Assembly (NCBI GenBank): GCA_011042705.1
Contig: DRBW01000121.1
Span: 1 to 5,252 of the forward strand
DNA: 5,252 bases
Origin: Caldifarciminota bacterium
GTDB taxonomy: Bacteria; Hydrothermota; Hydrothermia; B15-G9; DRBW01
Reading direction: 5' to 3'
Below, piece after piece: positions 1-3,385 of the stretch. Position 1 is the first letter of the stretch. Each line of letters begins with the position of its first letter. Under the pieces are notes generated by a model. It had not been told where the DNA came from. It did not search any database and was given only the letters and a program-made list of their open reading frames with translations. The position numbers and the translations under genes were made by a program.

Positions 1-116
1 CGTTCTGTATGGATTTGATTCTGGCGTTTCTGATCATTTCAGAGCCTCTGAGGACGGCTCCGAGGAGCAATCCCACTATCACGAGAACTATTGCCAGCTC
101 CACCAGCGTGAAGCCC
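1..116. repeat. Direct repeat copy A (prepilin 5' coding end)
   Basis: Bases 1-116 match 764-879 at 115 of 116 positions; the only difference is A at 41 versus G at 804. The repeat lies inside the two tandem prepilin genes and covers the codons for the end of the leader and the hydrophobic helix onward. It continues past the left window edge, so its full length is unknown. At the other end the match stops abruptly within the leader-peptide codons, after base 116. Confidence 0.97.
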
Positions 117-136
117 TTGTCCCTACCTTTTTTCAT
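1..136 (-). CDS. Type IV prepilin-like protein, N-terminal part only
   Basis: This is the first 45 codons of a leftward gene that runs off the left edge. It starts at ATG 136-134, with a strong ribosome site (AAGGAGGT, about 7 bases upstream). The protein begins with a short basic leader, MKKGRDKG, then FTLVELAIVLVIVGLLLGAV. This is the class III signal of type IV pilins and type II secretion pseudopilins: prepilin peptidase would cut after Gly8 and methylate Phe9, and Glu13 is the conserved Glu5 of the mature protein. The hydrophobic helix would anchor the subunit in the inner membrane and pack the pilus core. From residue 8 onward the visible part is identical in amino acids to the complete neighbour at 378-899. 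The gene lies downstream of that neighbour but has its own sigma-54-type promoter. The C-terminal domain is not visible, so pilin versus pseudopilin cannot be decided. Confidence 0.93.
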   Translation of the reverse strand, partial: MKKGRDKGFTLVELAIVLVIVGLLLGAVLRGSEMIRNARIKSIQN

Positions 137-173
137 GATCTGTACCTCCTTTTAATTTTGTGCTTTTATCGAT

Positions 174-189
174 TGCAAACTTCCTGCCA
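174..189 (-). promoter_or_regulatory. Sigma-54 (RpoN) -24/-12 promoter of the downstream prepilin gene
   Basis: On the minus strand the site reads TGGCAGGAAGTTTGCA. It matches the sigma-54 consensus TGGCAC-N5-TTGCW at all the key positions: GG of the -24 box, GC of the -12 box, and the correct spacing. The predicted transcription start is near 163, giving a leader of about 27 bases before the ATG at 136. Type IV pilin genes are classically sigma-54 dependent through NtrC-family activators such as PilR. The same element precedes the other prepilin gene, which strengthens the call. Confidence 0.8.
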
Positions 190-230
190 GAATTACGGTG
201 TCATTTCCCCTACCCCTCCCGTAATTCCGG
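187..230. repeat. Inverted repeat overlapping the -24 box
   Basis: The arms CCAGAATTACGG (187-198) and CCGTAATTCCGG (219-230) are complementary at 11 of 12 positions, with a 20-base centre. The left arm overlaps the -24 box of the sigma-54 element. There is no T-run on either side, so it does not look like a terminator. It may be an operator, but the arms are not preserved as an inverted repeat upstream of the sister gene. Its function is unknown. Confidence 0.5.
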
Positions 231-249
231 TGAGTTTTACAAGGCGGCG

Positions 250-271
250 TTGCAGATTGCAAGCCTTCTGC
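250..271 (-). promoter_or_regulatory. Putative upstream activator site of the downstream prepilin gene
   Basis: On the minus strand this contains TTGCAATCTGCAA, a TGCAA-NN-TGCAA pair that is also a 13-base palindrome. It lies about 87-99 bases upstream of the predicted sigma-54 start near 163. A closely similar block (plus strand TTGCA-NN-TTGCA-RG-N-CTTC, then TGC) sits at nearly the same distance from the second sigma-54 promoter. Enhancer-binding activators usually bind 80-150 bases upstream. The activator is not encoded in this window, so the role is inferred. Confidence 0.5.
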
Positions 272-326
272 CCCCAGCCTTGCTATCTCAAAGAAAGTTG
301 TCTTTGCCATGCCACTGGTCCTTTTA

Positions 327-367
327 GATGGCTCCCCTCCCCGGAGGGAGAAGGGAGGGGAGCCATC
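327..367 (-). terminator. Strong hairpin after the complete prepilin gene (possible terminator)
   Basis: Arms 327-341 and 353-367 form a perfect 15-bp GC-rich stem with an 11-base loop. The stem begins 10 bases beyond the stop codon of the leftward prepilin gene (378-899). In the direction of that transcript the stem is followed by CTAAAAG rather than a U-tract, so it is not a canonical intrinsic terminator. It could cause pausing, block 3' exonucleases and stabilise an abundant pilin mRNA, or terminate with help. The rest of the 137-377 spacer holds the second sigma-54 promoter and its upstream sites; I see no gene there. Confidence 0.55.
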
Positions 368-377
368 AGGCGGGACT

Positions 378-899
378 TCAGTCGATGATGTAGTAAATCG
401 TGACCCTGCCGGAGGTGCCGCTATAGCGGAAGTTTCCGGACCTTCTTCCAGAATCGTTCTGAGGATAGTTGTCGGCGAGGCCATCGTCGATCTGGTCGTC
501 GATGGTCCTTGCCACCTGAACGGGTATGTTCCCCACATAGATGCAGTTTGCCGATGTGGTGCCGTGGGTGTCAGGTATGCCTGTCCTCCACCATATGTTG
601 TAATTGCCGCCGAAGGGGCTGGATTTTCTCACAGCAATGTTCTGTGCTTCCAGCTCGTTGAAGGGGTCGGTGTCGTCGATCCTTCCGTCCCTGTCGGTGT
701 CGCCGGGCAGTCTGCCCATCCTGTCGAGGAAGGTGTAGATGGCAGCGTAGTATCCCCTGAGGTCGTTCTGTATGGATTTGATTCTGGCGTTTCTGATCAT
801 TTCGGAGCCTCTGAGGACGGCTCCGAGGAGCAATCCCACTATCACGAGAACTATTGCCAGCTCCACCAGCGTGAAGCCCCTATCGCCGTTCTTCCTCAT
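378..899 (-). CDS. Type IV prepilin-like protein with an EF-hand-like loop
   Basis: A complete 173-residue precursor starting at ATG 899-897, with AGGAGG (913-908) 8 bases upstream. The leader MRKNGDRG is followed by FTLVELAIVLVIVGLLLGAV, so prepilin peptidase should cut after Gly8 to give a mature protein of 165 residues with Glu at position 5. The hydrophobic helix spans roughly residues 9-29 and continues into the usual amphipathic helix to about 60. Residues 67-78 (DTDRDGRIDDTD) fit the 12-position EF-hand/dockerin calcium loop, with Asp at 1, 3, 5 and 12, Gly at 6 and Ile at 8. A later RTIDDQIDDG stretch (131-140) resembles a motif seen in other prepilins of this general class. There is only one Cys (119), so there is no C-terminal disulfide loop. 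It is preceded by a sigma-54-type promoter. It could be a major pilin, a minor pilin or a pseudopilin; no assembly genes are in view. Confidence 0.95.
   Translation of the reverse strand: MRKNGDRGFTLVELAIVLVIVGLLLGAVLRGSEMIRNARIKSIQNDLRGYYAAIYTFLDRMGRLPGDTDRDGRIDDTDPFNELEAQNIAVRKSSPFGGNYNIWWRTGIPDTHGTTSANCIYVGNIPVQVARTIDDQIDDGLADNYPQNDSGRRSGNFRYSGTSGRVTIYYIID
764..879. repeat. Direct repeat copy B (prepilin 5' coding end)
   Basis: This is the partner of bases 1-116, with one mismatch at 804. It lies inside the complete prepilin gene and encodes residues 7-45 or so (end of the leader, the transmembrane helix and the start of the amphipathic helix). Synonymous positions are conserved as well as the amino acids. 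The bases just outside, encoding the first residues of the leader, differ clearly between copies. Confidence 0.97.
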
Positions 900-941
900 T
901 TCTCTAACCTCCTACTTTTTAAAGTTCTCAGTCGATTTAAC

Positions 942-957
942 AGCAAATTAATTGCCA
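942..957 (-). promoter_or_regulatory. Sigma-54 (RpoN) -24/-12 promoter of the complete prepilin gene
   Basis: On the minus strand the site reads TGGCAATTAATTTGCT. It has TGGCA at -24 and TTTGC at -12 with exact sigma-54 spacing. The predicted start is near 931, leaving a leader of about 32 bases that contains the AGGAGG ribosome site. The bases just upstream (TAATTTCTGGCA) resemble those before the sister promoter (GTAATTCTGGCA), suggesting a common origin. Confidence 0.8.
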
Positions 958-1012
958 GAAATTAACATTTTGAATTTCAGGGGGTTATGAACCGGAAGTT
1001 TTTCCGCTCCTA

Positions 1013-1038
1013 TTGCACTTTGCAGGACTTCCTGCAAA
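1013..1038 (-). promoter_or_regulatory. Putative upstream activator site of the complete prepilin gene
   Basis: Two overlapping elements are visible. One is TTGCACTTTGCAG (1013-1025), the same TTGCA-NN-TTGCA arrangement found upstream of the other prepilin promoter. The other is a perfect inverted repeat with 8-base arms, TTTGCAGG (1019-1026) and CCTGCAAA (1031-1038), separated by ACTT. They lie about 82-107 bases upstream of the predicted sigma-54 start near 931, as expected for an NtrC/PilR-type activator. No T-run follows the inverted repeat on either strand, which argues against a terminator. The site lies in the divergent spacer, just left of the tRNA promoter. Confidence 0.5.
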
Positions 1039-1063
1039 AATCCATGCTTCTGGCCGCTACAGG

Positions 1064-1092
1064 TTGACGAAAATGAGCTCCGGGGGTATAAT
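1064..1092 (+). promoter_or_regulatory. Sigma-70 promoter of tRNA-Pro(GGG) and the downstream operon
   Basis: The -35 box is TTGACG (1064-1069), the spacer is 17 bases, and the -10 box is a perfect TATAAT (1087-1092). Transcription should start near 1099, a few bases before the tRNA 5' end at 1106. No separate promoter is visible between the tRNA and the glycosyltransferase gene, so this promoter probably drives them all. Confidence 0.85.
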
Positions 1093-1105
1093 AAAAAACA
1101 ACGGT

Positions 1106-1183
1106 CGGGGCGTAGCGCAGCTTGGTTAGCGCACCAGCATGGGGGGCTGGGGGTCGGTGGTTCGAATCCACTCGCCCCGACCA
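1106..1183 (+). tRNA. tRNA-Pro (anticodon GGG), CCA encoded
   Basis: It folds fully. The acceptor stem is CGGGGCG/CGCCCCG, the D stem GCGC/GCGC, the anticodon stem CCAGC/GCTGG around the loop ATGGGGG, and the T stem GGTGG/CCACT with loop TTCGAAT and one G-U pair. The anticodon GGG (1141-1143) reads CCC and CCU. The C1-G72 pair and discriminator A73 are typical of bacterial tRNA-Pro. CCA is encoded at 1181-1183. Position 38 in the anticodon loop is G opposite A32, giving five Gs in a row in the loop, which is unusual. The coding region of the glycosyltransferase starts 8 bases after the CCA. Confidence 0.96.
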
Positions 1184-1191
1184 CTAATTTC

Positions 1192-1857
1192 ATGAAGATT
1201 CTGATAGTCATTCCCGCCTTCAATGAGATGCCTCAGATCGGAGAACTCCTCGATAGGCTTCTTAAGAAGGTCGATCGAAGGGACGTTCTGGTGGTGGACG
1301 ACGGATCTACGGATGGCACGGGAGATATCGCCTCCTCGAAGGGGGTGCGGATTCTGAGGAACGAGAGGAACCTCGGCAAAGGGATTTCCCTCAGAAAGGG
1401 GTTCGAGGTGGCTCTCGCCGAAGGATACGACGGGGTCGTCACGATGGATGGGGATCTACAGCACGACGTCGAGGATCTGCCGGGAATTTTGAAAATGGCA
1501 CGGAGAGGTTACGACATGGTTATAGGATCGCGCTGGAAGGACATGTCGGGAATGCCCTTCGACAGGTACTTCACTAACAGGCTCACGACCTTCATCCTCT
1601 CGCTTCTTTCCGGAAAGAGGCTCGAAGACACACAGAGCGGATACAGGTTCATAAAGAGAAACGTCCTTCGCAGTGTGGACGTTTCCTCCTCGAATTACGA
1701 TTTTGAGTCGGAATACGTGTTGAAGGCGGCTATAAGGGGCTACTCCATAGGTTTTGCTCCCATAAAGACGATCTATGGGGCTGAAAAGAGCCATATAAAC
1801 AAGGTCAGGGACACTTTAAGGTTCGTGCGGCTGACGTTAAAATACCTGTGGCGATGA
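1192..1857 (+). CDS. Family 2 glycosyltransferase, DPM1/polyprenyl-phosphate-glycosyltransferase-like
   Basis: The 221-residue protein has a GT-A fold typical of family 2. It has IPAFNE (7-12) and VVDDGSTDGT (34-43) for nucleotide-sugar binding, NLGKG (60-64), and DGDLQH (86-91), which holds the metal-binding DxD. DTQSGYR (146-152) and the acidic FESE (171-174) follow in the acceptor and catalytic region. This order matches dolichyl- or undecaprenyl-phosphate sugar synthases. There is no C-terminal membrane segment, so it would be a soluble or peripheral cytoplasmic enzyme making a lipid-linked or envelope glycan; donor and acceptor cannot be read from the sequence. The start is fixed by the family N-terminus (MKILIVIPAFNE), yet no Shine-Dalgarno sequence precedes it. 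The gene begins 8 bases after the tRNA-Pro and overlaps surE by an ATGA junction. Confidence 0.92.
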   Translation: MKILIVIPAFNEMPQIGELLDRLLKKVDRRDVLVVDDGSTDGTGDIASSKGVRILRNERNLGKGISLRKGFEVALAEGYDGVVTMDGDLQHDVEDLPGILKMARRGYDMVIGSRWKDMSGMPFDRYFTNRLTTFILSLLSGKRLEDTQSGYRFIKRNVLRSVDVSSSNYDFESEYVLKAAIRGYSIGFAPIKTIYGAEKSHINKVRDTLRFVRLTLKYLWR

Positions 1858-2570
1858 GCAAGATTATCCTCCTTTCGAACGACGACGGCGTCGAGGCCCC
1901 GGGCATAAAAGTCCTCATGGAGGGCCTCGCCGATCTCGGGATCCTGTACGTCGTTGCGCCCAGCGACCAGATGAGCGGCTCGAGCCACTCCATAACTCTG
2001 GGCCGTGAGATCGAGGTCGTCGAGCGTGGGGAGAGGGTCTATGCGGTAAAAGGGACTCCGGCTGATTGTACTCTCATAGCCCTCTTCGGGTTGCTTCCGC
2101 GAAAACCCGACCTCGTGGTCTCCGGCATAAATCTCGGCTACAACCTTGGGGAGGATGTGTTCTATTCGGGAACGGTGGCCGCTGCCAGGGAAGGTGCCCT
2201 TTACGGCGTCAGGGCTATGTCGATATCCATCGAAGACGTCGAAAATCCACATTGGGAGACTGCTCTGCATTACGCCAGGCTATTTTCGGAGAAAATTTTA
2301 CGGGATGAGCTCGGCGGTCGCCTCTTTAACGTCAACGTCCCCAGCAGAAGGTTGGGGGACATCAGGGGCGTTAAGTTCACGAAGCTCGGTACAAGAAGCT
2401 ATAGGGATCCGGTCGAGAGGGTCGGGCCCCGTCGCTTCAGGATCGGTGGGGAACCCATGTGGAAGTGGGAGGAGGGGACCGATTTAGAGGCAGTGGGCAG
2501 GTCATTTGTCTCTGTTACACCCCTTAAGGTGGATCTGACTGATTACGAGGTGCTCCATGGGCTGGAATGA
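1854..2570 (+). CDS. surE: 5'/3'-nucleotidase SurE
   Basis: SurE is a divalent-metal-dependent cytoplasmic phosphatase that removes phosphate from nucleoside 5'- or 3'-monophosphates, and in some bacteria acts on short polyphosphate. The 238-residue length is close to the family norm (about 250). LSNDDGVEAPG (7-17) supplies the metal-binding Asp10 and Asp11. Ser41 (in QMSGSSHSIT) and Asn93 (in SGIN) correspond to the other metal ligands known from the Thermotoga SurE structure. GTPADC (67-72) and YSGTVAAAREG (104-114) are also diagnostic. I chose ATG 1854, which overlaps the glycosyltransferase stop as ATGA and gives the usual short N-terminus; a GTG at 1848 would add two residues. Little Shine-Dalgarno is visible, so translation is probably coupled to the upstream gene. 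pcm overlaps its 3' end, as in the classical surE-pcm pair. Confidence 0.96.
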   Translation: MSKIILLSNDDGVEAPGIKVLMEGLADLGILYVVAPSDQMSGSSHSITLGREIEVVERGERVYAVKGTPADCTLIALFGLLPRKPDLVVSGINLGYNLGEDVFYSGTVAAAREGALYGVRAMSISIEDVENPHWETALHYARLFSEKILRDELGGRLFNVNVPSRRLGDIRGVKFTKLGTRSYRDPVERVGPRRFRIGGEPMWKWEEGTDLEAVGRSFVSVTPLKVDLTDYEVLHGLE

Positions 2571-3231
2571 AGATCCCCATTACCGGGACCTCAGGAAAAG
2601 GATGGTAGAATACCAGATCGTCGGCAGAGGGGTCCGGGATCGAGGAGTCATCGAGGCGATGCTCAAGGTCCCGAGGCATCTTTTTGTGCCCCCGCCTTAC
2701 AGAGAGGAGGCTTACAACGATTATCCCCTTTCCATCGGAAGGGGACAGACAATTTCGCAGCCCTACATGGTGGCTGTTATGACCGAGGCTCTTGAGTTAA
2801 AGGGGGATGAGAAGGTTCTCGAGATAGGGACGGGCTCGGGATATCAGACCGCTGTTCTGGCAGAGATCGCATCGGAGGTCTTCACCATAGAGAGAGATCC
2901 CCTCCTCGCCGAGAGGGCGAGAGAGCTCCTCGAGAGCCTGGGATACAGGAACATCCATTTCAGGGTAGGGGATGGAACTCTGGGCTGGCCTGAGGAGGCC
3001 CCTTTCGACAGGATTATCGTTACTGCGGCTGCCCCGTCGATTCCGAAGCCGCTCAGGGAGCAGCTCAGGGTCGGCGGGATAATAGTTATCCCCGTCGGCG
3101 GGCGCTACGGCCAGACCCTGGTGAAGGGAAAGAAGGTCTCCGATGAAAAAATGGAGATCGAGGAGCTGTTCGATTGCGCTTTCGTTCCCCTTGTGGGGGA
3201 ATACGGGTTTCCCGAGAACCCGGGGCTTTGA
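2557..3231 (+). CDS. pcm: Protein-L-isoaspartate O-methyltransferase
   Basis: This cytoplasmic repair enzyme uses S-adenosylmethionine to methylate L-isoaspartyl residues formed by ageing of Asp and Asn, starting their return to normal Asp. It has 224 residues, slightly longer than the E. coli enzyme (208). GRGQTISQPYMVA (61-73) is the substrate-binding signature. VLEIGTGSGYQTAVLA (87-102) is SAM motif I, and the acidic residue after the next strand is Glu112 (TIERD). GDG (138-140), FDRIIVTAAAPSIP (150-163) and LRVGGIIVIPVG (170-181) are the later motifs. The C-terminal FVPLVGEYGF (209-218) is typical. It starts inside surE, overlapping it by 14 bases, with GAGGT (2547-2551) 5 bases upstream as ribosome site. 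Pairing with surE fits a stress and stationary-phase maintenance role; E. coli uses the same order. No intrinsic terminator is evident after it. Confidence 0.97.
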   Translation: MGWNEDPHYRDLRKRMVEYQIVGRGVRDRGVIEAMLKVPRHLFVPPPYREEAYNDYPLSIGRGQTISQPYMVAVMTEALELKGDEKVLEIGTGSGYQTAVLAEIASEVFTIERDPLLAERARELLESLGYRNIHFRVGDGTLGWPEEAPFDRIIVTAAAPSIPKPLREQLRVGGIIVIPVGGRYGQTLVKGKKVSDEKMEIEELFDCAFVPLVGEYGFPENPGL

Positions 3232-3243
3232 TATCTTTCGTTC

Positions 3244-3272
3244 TTGACTTTATCCTCTTTTTATAAGAGAAT
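3244..3272 (+). promoter_or_regulatory. Probable sigma-70 promoter of tRNA-Pro(CGG)
   Basis: TTGACT (3244-3249, 5 of 6 to consensus) is followed after 17 bases by GAGAAT (3267-3272, 4 of 6). Transcription would begin near 3279, just before the tRNA 5' end at 3282. TATAAG (3262-3267) is a better -10 box by sequence but has no -35 box at correct spacing. The assignment of the -10 is therefore tentative. Confidence 0.55.
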
Positions 3273-3281
3273 AAAAACCTG

Positions 3282-3356
3282 CGGGGCGTAGCGCAGTTTG
3301 GTTAGCGCGCTTGGTTCGGGACCAAGAGGTCGCCGGTTCGAATCCGGCCGCCCCGA
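3282..3356 (+). tRNA. tRNA-Pro (anticodon CGG), CCA not encoded
   Basis: It folds as acceptor CGGGGCG/CGCCCCG, D stem GCGC/GCGC, anticodon stem CTTGG/CCAAG around TTCGGGA, and T stem GCCGG/CCGGC with loop TTCGAAT. The anticodon is CGG (3317-3319), reading CCG. C1-G72 and discriminator A73 (3356) are present as in bacterial tRNA-Pro. The next bases are GGG, so CCA must be added after transcription, unlike the GGG isoacceptor at 1106. Its first 27 bases differ from that tRNA at one position. Confidence 0.96.
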
Positions 3357-3385
3357 GGGTTTTTCTCTAATTAGGAGGAGAGGTT

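Noticed and set aside
289..306. Short inverted repeat CAAAGA / TCTTTG
   Set aside because: Six-base arms with a six-base loop are expected by chance, and no counterpart exists upstream of the sister gene.
152..538. 128-codon minus-strand frame covering the spacer between the pilin genes
   Set aside because: It overlaps the prepilin C-terminus in another frame, contains the hairpin and the sigma-54 promoter, and has no family resemblance.
309..965. 218-codon open frame on the plus strand opposite the complete prepilin gene
   Set aside because: It is antisense to a clear prepilin gene with signal motif, ribosome site and promoter; its translation shows no recognisable motif and it has no ribosome site.
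1019..1038. Inverted repeat considered as an intrinsic terminator
   Set aside because: No T-run follows on either strand and no gene ends next to it; its position fits an activator site better.
948..1223. 91-codon minus-strand frame over the tRNA and divergent spacer
   Set aside because: It is antisense to the tRNA-Pro gene and its promoter, and would overlap the sigma-54 promoter; no ribosome site.
1773..2270. 165-codon minus-strand frame inside surE
   Set aside because: It is a shadow of surE, whose conserved motifs fix the plus-strand frame.
3255..3269. Small hairpin CTCTT-TTTAT-AAGAG after pcm
   Set aside because: The stem has only 5 weak pairs and overlaps the tRNA promoter, so it is not convincing as a terminator.
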